A stretch of DNA of 64,000 nucleotides from a virus, in IMG/VR virus record IMGVR_UViG_3300030114_000007, positions 1-64,000 of that record; one strand, written 5' to 3'. Position 1 is the stretch's first letter. Every line of letters starts with the position of its first letter. The notes under the pieces are model-generated. The model did not search any database, was not told the DNA's origin, and was given only the letters and a program-made list of their open reading frames with translations. This document shows, piece by piece, positions 35,319-44,281 of the stretch. The position numbers and the translations under genes were made by a program.

Positions 35319-36356
35319 CTAAGAAATAGTTATTTTAGAAACATATTGAGTATCAGTTACACAGATACCAAATTCAACACCAGAGAATTTGAATGAAATC
35401 TTTTCTCCATTGTTTTCTTCAGTTGTTCTAGTAATCATTTGTCCTTTAGTGTACATTTCTCCAATTGTTCCAGAGAAACCGAATACTCTATCTTCTGGTA
35501 ACAGTGTCTTGTCATCTCCTGTTTTCTTTCCTTTTAAAACTGGAACTAATCTACAACCACCTAATGTTTGTAACATTGATAAGTCATTTAATGTTCCTTT
35601 CATTGTTTCAGAGTAAAAATCAGAACCAACGGCTCTACACATTTCTCTTATTCTGTTAGAAAGTCCAACAATTAATGGTTCTTTTCCTGAAACTGCATTA
35701 TCATATGTATAATCAGTTAAACTTTGAGAAGCACCTGCCGTCCAAGTTCCAGTAACACCAAATACTTGACTTCCACCAACTATTAACTTATCAACATAAG
35801 ATAGTATTGATTTGAATTTTTGTCTATCGAATTCTTCAATAGCATACATAGCTAAAGTAGCAACTCCGGTAGCACCATCTCTTCTTAAATTAGACATTGG
35901 GATTTCAGTTTCAATTTGTAAAACTGTTTCCATTGTATTACCTTCTGCAATATCTAAATAAGATTTGTCTACGTTACCTGTTCTGTTAGCAACTTGTCTA
36001 GCAACTAATGTGTTCTTTGGTGATTTTCTGATTCTAACCATATCAAATTCGCCATAAGAACCCTTATCTGTTAAGAATTGAGTTAATACTTCATTTGGTA
36101 CGCCAAATACAACTGGTTCAATGATATCTACAATTACTTGAGATATCATCTCTCTAGCTTGTGTGTTTCCATATTTCCAAGCATCATTAACAGTGTTGTT
36201 GATTACTTGAGAAAATGCTTCTTCGTCTTCTGATAATACTATATCTTTTTCATGTAATACATTTTTAGCATATACATTTTTAGCCCATTGATATGCTTCA
36301 CCACTTTTATATTTTCTTTCTATTTCTTGTTCGCTTAATTCTATATTTCTGTTCAT
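35319..36356 (-). CDS. Major capsid protein
   Basis: A 345-residue protein after the protease/scaffold and decoration genes. It has a charged helical N-arm (about 1-75) and an HK97-like layout: GSYGEFDMVRIRKSPKNTL (E-loop region), METVLQIETEIPMSNLRRDG, then a P-domain spine helix around AGVATLAMYAIEEFDRQKF and VSGKEPLIVGLSNRIREMCR. The VADVDTQYVSKI-type end strand is beta. Position, size and fold pattern make the call solid, though without a database search the exact family is not named. Confidence 0.8.
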   Translation of the reverse strand: MNRNIELSEQEIERKYKSGEAYQWAKNVYAKNVLHEKDIVLSEDEEAFSQVINNTVNDAWKYGNTQAREMISQVIVDIIEPVVFGVPNEVLTQFLTDKGSYGEFDMVRIRKSPKNTLVARQVANRTGNVDKSYLDIAEGNTMETVLQIETEIPMSNLRRDGATGVATLAMYAIEEFDRQKFKSILSYVDKLIVGGSQVFGVTGTWTAGASQSLTDYTYDNAVSGKEPLIVGLSNRIREMCRAVGSDFYSETMKGTLNDLSMLQTLGGCRLVPVLKGKKTGDDKTLLPEDRVFGFSGTIGEMYTKGQMITRTTEENNGEKISFKFSGVEFGICVTDTQYVSKITIS

Positions 36357-36392
36357 TTTTTTATTCCTTCTTTCTTTTATTATTTTAATTTA

Positions 36393-36854
36393 TTAAACTA
36401 ATCTGAATCCTAATAATTTGTGTCCTGCGTCATAAACCCAACCAAGGCTATAAAAAGCAGAACCAGTTGTTCCTTTTGCTAATTCTCCATTTACTACAGT
36501 TAATAGAGAACCTTCAACTACATCGGCATCAACTAAAGCAGAAGCAAAAATTTCTGTAGCATATCTTTCCCCTTTTTGAATTGTTTCAACACCAGCAAAT
36601 TCACCAGCTTTGATAAGGTCTTGAGTTGTAGCATAATTTGAAACTGGAACACCCATTGCTACATCAACATCAACAACTACATCTCTTGTTAAAATTCCTA
36701 AAACATTTGCATCTGCAACTGCTTTTATTAATGTAGTAATTTTGTTAGCGGAATCGTAACTCTCGTTTACAAAAGTCCCCCTTTTCATATCAACCTTTAC
36801 TGTGTTTTGAGCATTAAATACTTTACCTGCGTTTACTTGTAATCTTCTATACAT
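36393..36854 (-). CDS. Capsid decoration (stabilisation) protein
   Basis: A 153-residue beta-rich protein (MYRRLQVNAGKVFNAQNTVK) between scaffold and capsid genes, where head decoration proteins lie. It contains GILTRDVVVDVDVAMGVPVS, ALVDADVVEGSLLTVVNG and a closing GWVYDAGHKLLGFRLV, typical of lambda gpD-like beta-tulip or similar folds. An AAYAAATTAA element precedes the ribosome site. Confidence 0.65.
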   Translation of the reverse strand: MYRRLQVNAGKVFNAQNTVKVDMKRGTFVNESYDSANKITTLIKAVADANVLGILTRDVVVDVDVAMGVPVSNYATTQDLIKAGEFAGVETIQKGERYATEIFASALVDADVVEGSLLTVVNGELAKGTTGSAFYSLGWVYDAGHKLLGFRLV

Positions 36855-36912
36855 ATTAATATTCCTTCTTTCTTTTATTATTTTAATTTATTATATAATT
36901 AATATTTATTAA

Positions 36913-37728
36913 TTATCTTTTAATGTTTCTTCTGGCATAATTTAATAATGCAGAACTAGCGTCTTTGTATTCATAGTTGTTTGTATTAATATCTGTTGAC
37001 ATCTCTATCTCAGAAATAGTTTTCTTTTCAAATTCGCTTATTTCTACCTCTTTTATAGGTGTTTCTATCTTTGAAGCTTGTTCAACAACTCTTTCGGCTA
37101 TTAAGCATTTAATTTGTTTATCGTCAAGTTTTTCTATTGCTTCTTTAAGTGCTTCACAAGTTTCAATTTCTTCTTCAGTAAAATATTTGCTTGATAAAGC
37201 CATTTTCTTTAGGTTTTCTTTTTGTTCTGCAATTTCAGCTTCTTTCTTTTCTGCTTCAGCTTGTTCCATTTGTAATTTTAATGGTTCTAATTCTGAAATT
37301 ATAGCTTCTTTTTCTGAAATAATATCTTTTTGCGAGTTCAATGATTCTCCTAATTTTACTATCTCATCAACTTTGGCTGAAAGTTCTGTTTCCTTATCTG
37401 ATAAAGACGTATTTGCATTGTCTAATTGAGACTGTAGTTCTGCAAGTATTTCATCATTTTGTGTTTTTGGAACAAATACCATTTTTGTTGGTGTCTCGCT
37501 CACAATTGAAACTACCTCATTTGAATCTACTGTATAAGAGAATTCTATATAATCGTCCTCACATTCAGCATTCCAATCATATCCTATTGCTCTAAATTCA
37601 TATGGATATACTCTTGATATACAAATCCATCTATTAGAATCTATAGAATTGATAGCAACTCTTAATTTGCTATATAGGTCATTTGAAGTTACAGATGACA
37701 CTTCTGTTTTGTTTTTATTTTCTGCCAT
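36913..37728 (-). CDS. Nested scaffold protein from internal start
   Basis: Inside the protease gene, AAAAAGGAGG (37739-37748) lies 10 nt before ATG 37728 (MAENKNKTEVSSVTSNDLYS). An AAYAAATTAA element (37764-37773) lies just upstream, exactly as before ordinary genes of this phage. This gives a 271-residue coiled-coil scaffold, as with lambda Nu3 within gpC. Confidence 0.65.
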   Translation of the reverse strand: MAENKNKTEVSSVTSNDLYSKLRVAINSIDSNRWICISRVYPYEFRAIGYDWNAECEDDYIEFSYTVDSNEVVSIVSETPTKMVFVPKTQNDEILAELQSQLDNANTSLSDKETELSAKVDEIVKLGESLNSQKDIISEKEAIISELEPLKLQMEQAEAEKKEAEIAEQKENLKKMALSSKYFTEEEIETCEALKEAIEKLDDKQIKCLIAERVVEQASKIETPIKEVEISEFEKKTISEIEMSTDINTNNYEYKDASSALLNYARRNIKR

Positions 37729-38505
37729 ATCGACAATTCCTCCTTTTTCTTCTATGTTTTGATTTAATTTATTTTCAACTGAATTTTCATCAGACTGAAT
37801 GCTTATTTCTATGTTTTCTTGTCTCTCTGATTGACTTATTTCATTTAGGTCATTTATAAATGCTTCTGTGAACTCATTTTCCTGTTCTTCTATTAATACT
37901 TCTTCAGCACATTCCAATAATCCAGCATTTTTATATGCAGGATTCACATTAGAACCTAAAACACAGTTAGCTAAAAATAGTATTCCTTTTAACCAATCTG
38001 TTCCATCTTCTTTATATGTTTCACTATAAGATAATTCCCAACTAGTATGCAATTCTGTTCCTAGTCGTTCTATGACCTCCATTGCCCTATAATAACGAGT
38101 CCATAATATAACTTCTGCAACCAAACATCTTTTTGTTATATCTCCAAATTCAATGTCTTCTATGGAAACTGAAGTATGATATCCAATTGGACTTGTAGAT
38201 GTAAAATCACTAAATTTTACTAAGTTACCATCTTTATCATACTTCCATTTCTTTGTCATTAAATGTCCTGAGAAATTATATTCTTTTGTTTTTTCATCAA
38301 AGATTACTTTTGTAACTAATGGTTGTCCCATTAATGTATTCATTTCTTCTTCACTCAAATCAGACTCTTTTATTCCTTTTCCATTCACATTTGCTTCATC
38401 CAAAGGACACAATAAGAACTTAGCTACCTTTCTAGAAGGGTCAGATTCTTGTTCTGCAACTGAAATTAAAGTACCATTTATTTTAAATAAATTTTCATTA
38501 CTCAT
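36913..38505 (-). CDS. Prohead protease fused to scaffold
   Basis: A 530-residue protein. The first 200 residues have an XkdF-type prohead protease layout (SDPSRKVAKFLLCPLDEANV, TSTSPIGYHTSVSIEDIEFG and HTSWELSYSE); the His and Ser in the latter two could be catalytic. Residues 345-530 are coiled-coil scaffold rich in Glu/Lys (LQSQLDNANTSLSDKETELS). An internal ribosome site and ATG at 37728 predict a separate scaffold product. It lies directly between portal and capsid genes. Confidence 0.78.
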   Translation of the reverse strand: MSNENLFKINGTLISVAEQESDPSRKVAKFLLCPLDEANVNGKGIKESDLSEEEMNTLMGQPLVTKVIFDEKTKEYNFSGHLMTKKWKYDKDGNLVKFSDFTSTSPIGYHTSVSIEDIEFGDITKRCLVAEVILWTRYYRAMEVIERLGTELHTSWELSYSETYKEDGTDWLKGILFLANCVLGSNVNPAYKNAGLLECAEEVLIEEQENEFTEAFINDLNEISQSERQENIEISIQSDENSVENKLNQNIEEKGGIVDMAENKNKTEVSSVTSNDLYSKLRVAINSIDSNRWICISRVYPYEFRAIGYDWNAECEDDYIEFSYTVDSNEVVSIVSETPTKMVFVPKTQNDEILAELQSQLDNANTSLSDKETELSAKVDEIVKLGESLNSQKDIISEKEAIISELEPLKLQMEQAEAEKKEAEIAEQKENLKKMALSSKYFTEEEIETCEALKEAIEKLDDKQIKCLIAERVVEQASKIETPIKEVEISEFEKKTISEIEMSTDINTNNYEYKDASSALLNYARRNIKR

Positions 38506-38528
38506 TTTCTATATCACCACCTTTCAAA

Positions 38529-40256
38529 TTATACCTTTAGTGCTTCTTTACGTGATTGGTCTGATTCTTGCTTATCTACATTTTCATTTTTTTTACTATT
38601 GTTCTTATTAGTAGTTGAATCGGTGTTTTTACTATCATTTATTAAATCGTTGGAATTTGAAGTATATGAATTTGCATGTGGGATAAATACTTCTGTATCT
38701 GCACCTTCATCATTTTCTTTTATTCTATTTTTTTTTTCTACTTCATAATCTAATCCTAATGTATTTAATACAGTAGAATAACTCAAACCAATTTTTGAAA
38801 ACATAATATCTGCAACTTTCAAAATATTATCTAAGTCTAATAATTTTGTAGATTGTATTGTAATAGTCGGTGCGTATTCTATAGGAAATCCATTTTCTTC
38901 ACATATTAATTGATAATATTTATTGAGTATTGGCTCTAAATTCTTAGTCATTCTATTGACCATTTTTAATAACTCATCATAATTTATTTTAGTAGTGGTT
39001 ATAGATTTAGAACCTTCTGAACTAATAAATGATATACCCAATGCTTCAAGTATTCTCAATTTATAGCCTGATTTAGTTTTTTCATCTGTTAATTCTGTTT
39101 TAGGTTCTATTAATTTCAAATCCTGAACTTGTGGATCAGCAGTATATATAATAGTATCTTTAGACATGGCTTCAAGTAAGCTCACATGTGCATGACCTAT
39201 CATATTAATAGCATTTGGTTTTTCCATTAATTCTTTTTCAGTTAATTGTAAATAAATCTTTTTAGTCTTTTGTATTAATACTTTTTGATCACTTTTATCA
39301 ACTGTTTCCAACATTAATTGAGGACACAATGCTTTAAAAATAGGTGTTAATCCGTATAATCCCTTTAAGTAATTTATTCTATTCAATCCTACTTTCTGTG
39401 GATTTAATAAGGCGTATTGGTCTTTTCCTTTATATGCATCATATATTTCAGTAGGATAACTTCTTTTAACTTCATCTTCTATTGTTTTCTCAATATCAAT
39501 AAGTTTATTAGTTTTTAATCTACCGTATTTAGTTCTACTTTCTTGTAATCTTACAGATAATTCAGTTACATTAAAAGATACAACATTATCATCATCTATT
39601 TTCATAGGTGTGATTTCAGTAATATCCATAGGATAATTTACTATAGAATATCCATTCTCACTATCCCCCATTAAATAGAATATAAAATTACCTTCTGTAT
39701 ATGTAATGACTGCATTATCAGCTATTAATTTAGGTATATTTATTTGCTTATTGAATTTTTCTATTACTACTTTTAATTCATCTTCCATCTTTTGTTCTTT
39801 TTTAAGTTTAGTTCCTTTTTTACCGTTAGGAGATGGATAATCAATTTTATAATTCGTATTTATATTATTTTCTATAGTCTCAACTACTCTACCAATTAAA
39901 TCTTCTTTATTTATGTAATATTTAACTATCCCATTTATTTTTTTTATTTTATCTATACTAGTTTGAGTATTCTGTGCTAATGAAGATAATTCATCCATAG
40001 TTGTAACATAAGATGATGTATTTTTATCTAATACAGTACTATATATATGACTTAATCTTTGTGCATCATATGTAGCTTGTTGTATATAATTAGCATCAAA
40101 ATAATCTTTACTAGTAGATGTTTCTATATCTGACAAGATATAATTTCCACCAATATTAGATACTTGTTTAGCTTCTCCTTCTGCTAATATAGGTATTGTT
40201 AAATCAATTTTTTGTGGTTGTGGGAGGGGAGTTTCTGTGGATTGTTTTTTTGTCAA
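38529..40256 (-). CDS. Portal protein
   Basis: A 575-residue protein starting at TTG 40256 (SD AAAGGAGG). It lies directly between the large terminase and the protease, the canonical portal place. Features: an N-terminal tail with Pro/Lys, a helical and beta wing region (GNFIFYLMGDSENGYSIVNY), IYDAYKGKDQYALLNPQKVG, then a long stem helix (LLKMVNRMTKNLEPILNKYY). The end is Ser/Asn/Lys-rich and disordered. The dodecameric portal is the DNA gate at the capsid vertex. Confidence 0.82.
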   Translation of the reverse strand: MTKKQSTETPLPQPQKIDLTIPILAEGEAKQVSNIGGNYILSDIETSTSKDYFDANYIQQATYDAQRLSHIYSTVLDKNTSSYVTTMDELSSLAQNTQTSIDKIKKINGIVKYYINKEDLIGRVVETIENNINTNYKIDYPSPNGKKGTKLKKEQKMEDELKVVIEKFNKQINIPKLIADNAVITYTEGNFIFYLMGDSENGYSIVNYPMDITEITPMKIDDDNVVSFNVTELSVRLQESRTKYGRLKTNKLIDIEKTIEDEVKRSYPTEIYDAYKGKDQYALLNPQKVGLNRINYLKGLYGLTPIFKALCPQLMLETVDKSDQKVLIQKTKKIYLQLTEKELMEKPNAINMIGHAHVSLLEAMSKDTIIYTADPQVQDLKLIEPKTELTDEKTKSGYKLRILEALGISFISSEGSKSITTTKINYDELLKMVNRMTKNLEPILNKYYQLICEENGFPIEYAPTITIQSTKLLDLDNILKVADIMFSKIGLSYSTVLNTLGLDYEVEKKNRIKENDEGADTEVFIPHANSYTSNSNDLINDSKNTDSTTNKNNSKKNENVDKQESDQSRKEALKV

Positions 40257-40300
40257 GTGGATTCCTCCTTTCTTGCTTTATTTTGATTTTTTTAATTTGT

Positions 40301-41160
40301 TCATATTCGGTCAAAGTTTATCGAGGATACAAATGTTGGGGCTGTTGACCAATCTGTTTGTTCTACCTTTTTATTAACTATTCCATCTCTTCTTAAATTT
40401 TTCAAATGCCATGCTAACATTACAAAAGTATAAGCTCTATCATCATGCATTTTACTTTTTTTATCAGGTGATAAGTCATACTTATAATTTATATTATCTC
40501 CTAACCTTCTAGTTGCAATTAGCTCTTCTTTTGCAATATCTATTTGCTTTAATGCTAATTCTTCATCCCAAGAAAGGTTGTATTCCTTGAAATCAATAGA
40601 TTTAACCTTTTTCTTTTCACCAGTTTCTTCGTCGATTTCTTCTATTTCTTTTCCTTCTTGTGGTAAGTTTAAATACCCTTTCATATCATAAGTATCTGTG
40701 AATTCAATTAATCCTAAATTTAATAATTCTATAAAATCATCATACATTTCTGTTCTGTACTTTTTAGGTGATATTAATTTTAATTTATCAACAGCATTGG
40801 GATACTGATTAACATGTTCAGCACAAACTTCTTTATCAATTAATCCCCTATGTTGTATTCCTTGTTCATCTTTCCAATCCTCCATAAAATAATCACTTAT
40901 AAGTGCTCCACCTCCACCAGAACCAGCATCTATCATTAATCCATCTATATTTTCATAATCTGCAAATCCTTTTCCATTATAATTTAATAACATTTGTTTT
41001 ATTTCTTTTATCTGTTCTGGTGTTCTCATAGGAGTTTTTTTCTTTTTCCCTAAATCTACTAAAGTAACACAATTCTGAATTATTAATTTCCAACCTACCT
41101 GTTCATCATAGACATATTCTCCGGCTGAGACTGCCGAATTATCGTAATCATGTGCCAATT
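40301..41160 (-). CDS. Large terminase, exon 3 (nuclease domain)
   Basis: Encodes AHDYDNSAVSAGEYVYDEQ and the rest of the RNase H-like packaging nuclease: MIDAGSGGGGALISDYF (second Asp) and MHDDRAYTFVMLAWHL (third acidic motif). The exon 2 end supplies LAYDPRL with the first Asp. The annotated-looking start at 41158 is a TTG within the exon and there is no ribosome site, so it is not a separate gene. Splicing is required for an active enzyme. Confidence 0.85.
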
Positions 41161-41466
41161 ATTAATACCCTCGGTTTCCCGATATTTTATTAAGGGGTTT
41201 AGACTATATCATTATCTAAATAACTATATTTAGATACTCTGCTTTTCCACATTTAAGTGTACTCTACTTGGTTATTCACTATTATTAAGTTAATAGCTAT
41301 CCTTTCGATAGTCGTTAGGCTTTTATCTATGTTTTCATAGAATTTAGCAAGGGGTTATCACTATCCATAATATGGACTTAGAATTTCTTATCAGTTTATT
41401 CTTTATATTAAACTTCGCCCTTTTAACAGAGTTTTTATCTACAAGTATTACTACTTATAGCCCCAC
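41161..41466 (-). ncRNA. Group I intron 2 of the large terminase gene, ORF-less
   Basis: Core motifs on the minus strand: CTAACGACTATC (P7 5', near 41305-41316) and GATATAGTCTAAACCCC (P7 3', near 41196-41212). The exons on both sides join LAYDPRL to DNSAV, the two halves of the nuclease metal motif. Splice sites are placed to within several bases only. Confidence 0.82.
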
Positions 41467-41467
41467 A

Positions 41468-41992
41468 AGTCTAGGGTCATATGCTAGTACGATATGTCTG
41501 TTTATATCTCCTTCATTTATTAACAAAGGTTTTCTTACTTTTGAATTTTTCATAATTACTGCCCGTTTGATTTTCTGTTGATTTCCTCCATCACTATCAA
41601 AACGGTTAAAATATTCTCGATTTCCTTTTTCAGCATTCGATCTTAAATCATCATCAACTTTTGAACGTGACAATAATGGTACAGACATTTTCTTTCCATT
41701 CATTGTTGCACCAATAACAACTTCACAGTTCAAATCAGCAACAAAATGTTCTTTACTTCCTGCAAACATTAACTTAGCCCAGTCTTTATATAATGTATAA
41801 AAAGCAGAATCCGTACTACTAGCAGAAGAACAAAACAATAACTGATTAGGTATATTATCTGGAAATAATGAAGCATCAAACCCTTTGGAAATTTTGAAAC
41901 TTGAATTTTGTGTTGTAAATGCTTTTGTAGTAGAAATATAATTTTCACTTATGAATCCACTTTCATCATAGAGGTTTAAATTTGCATATATA
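41468..41992 (-). CDS. Large terminase, exon 2 (Walker B to nuclease)
   Basis: Reads YANLNLYDESGFISENYIST (Walker B, DE), then LLFCSSASSTDSAFYTLYKDW (coupling motif C) and HIVLAYDPRL, where intron 2 follows. A TTG at 41838 opens a frame but upstream codons continue the terminase sequence to about 41992 with no stop, so the exon begins at the intron border. 5' and 3' ends are approximate. Confidence 0.82.
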
Positions 41993-42246
41993 CCGTTAGT
42001 TTCCTAATACTTTAACACTCAATTAAGAGTCGGAGTAGACTATACCTTTATCCTATTTAGGATAGCTTATTATAGTCGTTGAACGTCCTCCATTTAAGGA
42101 GTTTCGATGCTGATTGCCCAATACTTATAATTTTCAAACATTCACGCATACCATTTCTAGTTACGTTGTAGTTTATAAGTCTCTAAGGGTGTTCCAGCAA
42201 TTTAAAGCTTTTATCTATGTAATTACTTACATAGGAGACCAAACTT
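41993..42246 (-). ncRNA. Group I intron 1 of the large terminase gene, ORF-less
   Basis: Minus-strand core: TTCAACGACTATAAT (P7 5', near 42074-42088) and GGTATAGTCTACTCC (P7 3', near 42031-42045). The exon end GAGATT pairs with GGTCTC in the intron with U.G pairs at the splice point (near 42247). The intron lies between Walker A and Walker B. Length about 254 nt. Confidence 0.82.
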
Positions 42247-42765
42247 AATCTCTTACCTCTAATATTATCTTCTTCTCCTGATACGGTTGTCACTTGACTA
42301 TTATTATACAATTTACAACGGAATCCCTGTGGAGAGTGTACAAATCCATCATGATTTGCACTAGCTGATACTTCTCCTAAAAATATATCTGTTAATCCAC
42401 AGAATGACTCAATCTGTTGTTTTGCAATAGCTTCTAATTTTAAAAAAGTATCCTGACTTTGAGATGCGGTTAATGAAAGAATATAACTTTGAAAATTTGG
42501 GAATAGCATCATTTTTGTCATAATAAATGGAGATGATAAAGTAGACTTTCCAGAATTTCTCCCCATTAACCATAATGCAAATTGTTTTTCCCAAGACATT
42601 TGAAATACATATTTTTGATAATCCATTAGTTCTAACCCAAATGCGTACTCCGCAAATTTAACAGGATTTCGTTCGACGTCCCCAGTTTATTATTTGACTG
42701 TATTTTAAATAACCCTCTAATTTCTTTTGAGTTAAGTTACTTTTGTTTATAACTGTGATGGACAT
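42247..42765 (-). CDS. Large terminase, exon 1 (Walker A), with a +1 frameshift
   Basis: A strong ribosome site (GGAGGTGGT) and ATG 42765 open MSITVINKSNLTQKKLEGYL and KYSQIINWG, then hit a stop at 42658. After a GGGG run (42680-42683) the other frame continues DVERNPVKFAEYAFGLELMD, then YQKYVFQMSWEKQFALW and Walker A GRNSGKST. Dropping one G gives NWDVERNPVKF, as expected for terminases. So the gene has a one-base insertion, a sequencing error, or programmed +1 shifting. The shortest in-frame start, ATG 42626, would lose this N-terminus. Confidence 0.8.
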
Positions 42766-42811
42766 TTAAGACCACCTCCTTTTTTATATAGATAAAGTTT
42801 GCAAATGCAAC

Positions 42812-42832
42812 AAAAGACACATTACTGTGCCT
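42812..42832 (-). terminator. Small hairpin between terminase genes
   Basis: GGCACAG taa TGTGTC followed by TTTTG on the minus strand. A weak terminator; a second small palindrome (TTTGCATTTGCAAA-like) follows. Confidence 0.4.
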
Positions 42833-42853
42833 TCAATTATCTAAGCTTATTTA

Positions 42854-44212
42854 TTAAATTAATTCTCCATTTTTTACACTTTCCAGTATCTTTTCCTTTT
42901 CTTTTTTTCCCTTTTCTTCAATAACAAAACTTGCATAATCCTCAGTATCTATTGGCAATACTTCTTCTACCATTTTATTAAAAGCCATTAAATCTTCTTC
43001 TTGTTTTTTTATTTCTATTTCTGTATATTGAAGTACATCTGCGTATTCAGTTTCTTCAATTTCTTGAGAATAATCTACATCATTAAAATTGCAAAGAACT
43101 TTTAATTTTCTATTTTCTTCTCTTAATTTACTATATTCACTTTCATAGAAATCAATTTTTGACCTTTGAAATTTACCAATATCTATTAAATCATCATCTC
43201 CAAAGTTTAAATTCTCTACCATAGCTTGAGCAGATAGTCTGGCAACTTGCAACATTCCCATTGATGTTTGAATATCAAATAAATTTACCTGCGCTTCTTG
43301 TAAATCTATTTCTTTTAGTTTTTTTAGTATACCTGACAAAGTATTAGCACCTACAGTTTTGTGACCACTATACAAATCACTTATTTTATTATCTTTTGCC
43401 AAAGCTAGTAAACTTTTGTTAAGTTTCTCTTTAGTATCTGTTAAACTTTTAATAGTTCCTATATTATCTTTTATACTTTTTATATCTGAACTCAAACTTG
43501 TAATAACATCATTTATTTTATTTTCTTGATTTTGACCTTTTATAATACTAATGATTGCACCTAGTTTTAATTCATCCTCTTGAGTATCTTCATTAAGCAT
43601 ATTAATTAATTTAGCATACATTTTTGATTTATCTTCTTCTATTTCGTTTTCAAATGGATTATAACCAATTATTCTAATTATGTCTTCTTTATTCTGTTTA
43701 TCTCTAACTTTTTGTTCTATATCATCGTCAGATAATTCTTTAATTTTTTTAAGACTTGTATCATTTTCTTCTATAACTTCTATTGATGGTAAATTACTTT
43801 CACAATTATTATAAATTTTATCCCCATGTTCAAAAGCATAACCCTTATAGTTTTTTAAAGAGTTGATAGTTTTTATATATTTTTTCCATACCTCAAGTCC
43901 ATTCTCAACCACAGTAAAATTCTTATTCCATCCTGCTTCAGTTAGTGAACTCTCATATATATTTTCTAAATATACAAAATCAACTATTTCACACAATTTA
44001 TATATAGATATTCTAATATCATTTGTTTCTTCTAAAAATGATATATAAAAATTAGTTAAGCAATCTTTACATAATGATAATCTTCCTGTATGTCTATTCA
44101 ATTTAGAATTAGAAGTATAAAAATTACCATCAGCAAGTATCTTTCCACATTTAGTGCATCTAGTCTTTCCCTTCATTTGCTCTTCTAAATCTTTCGTCTT
44201 GAAATCTGCCAT
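42854..44212 (-). CDS. Putative small terminase subunit with zinc ribbon
   Basis: About 452 residues from ATG 44212 (SD GTAGGTGA). The N-terminus holds a treble-clef/zinc-ribbon (CTKCGKILADGNFY, CKDCL). The middle (SKMYAKLINMLNEDTQEDEL, then KLGAIISIIKGQNQENKIND) resembles the small terminase of Bacillus and Clostridium SPbeta-like phages; the rest is coiled coil. It lies directly upstream of the large terminase gene. Small subunits recognise packaging sites and load the motor. Confidence 0.6.
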   Translation of the reverse strand: MADFKTKDLEEQMKGKTRCTKCGKILADGNFYTSNSKLNRHTGRLSLCKDCLTNFYISFLEETNDIRISIYKLCEIVDFVYLENIYESSLTEAGWNKNFTVVENGLEVWKKYIKTINSLKNYKGYAFEHGDKIYNNCESNLPSIEVIEENDTSLKKIKELSDDDIEQKVRDKQNKEDIIRIIGYNPFENEIEEDKSKMYAKLINMLNEDTQEDELKLGAIISIIKGQNQENKINDVITSLSSDIKSIKDNIGTIKSLTDTKEKLNKSLLALAKDNKISDLYSGHKTVGANTLSGILKKLKEIDLQEAQVNLFDIQTSMGMLQVARLSAQAMVENLNFGDDDLIDIGKFQRSKIDFYESEYSKLREENRKLKVLCNFNDVDYSQEIEETEYADVLQYTEIEIKKQEEDLMAFNKMVEEVLPIDTEDYASFVIEEKGKKEKEKILESVKNGELI

Positions 44213-44246
44213 TATATTTTTCACCTACTTTTTTTATTTTTACACA

Positions 44247-44281
44247 ATAAAAAGCCACTAAGATTAATTAGCGACTTTTAA
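44247..44281 (-). terminator. Intrinsic terminator after the HNH gene
   Basis: AAGTCGCTAA ttaatc TTAGTGGCTT followed by TTTATT on the minus strand, overlapping the HNH stop. Confidence 0.8.

Noticed and set aside
36913-38505. ClpP-type protease in the scaffold gene
   Set aside because: No G-x-S-x-(G/A) motif; the layout is XkdF-like, so the ClpP-like protein at 47892 is separate.
41372-41581. Plus-strand 69-codon hydrophobic frame
   Set aside because: It lies across the terminase intron 2 and exon 2 on the opposite strand, has no ribosome site, and its hydrophobicity is that of antisense AT-rich DNA.
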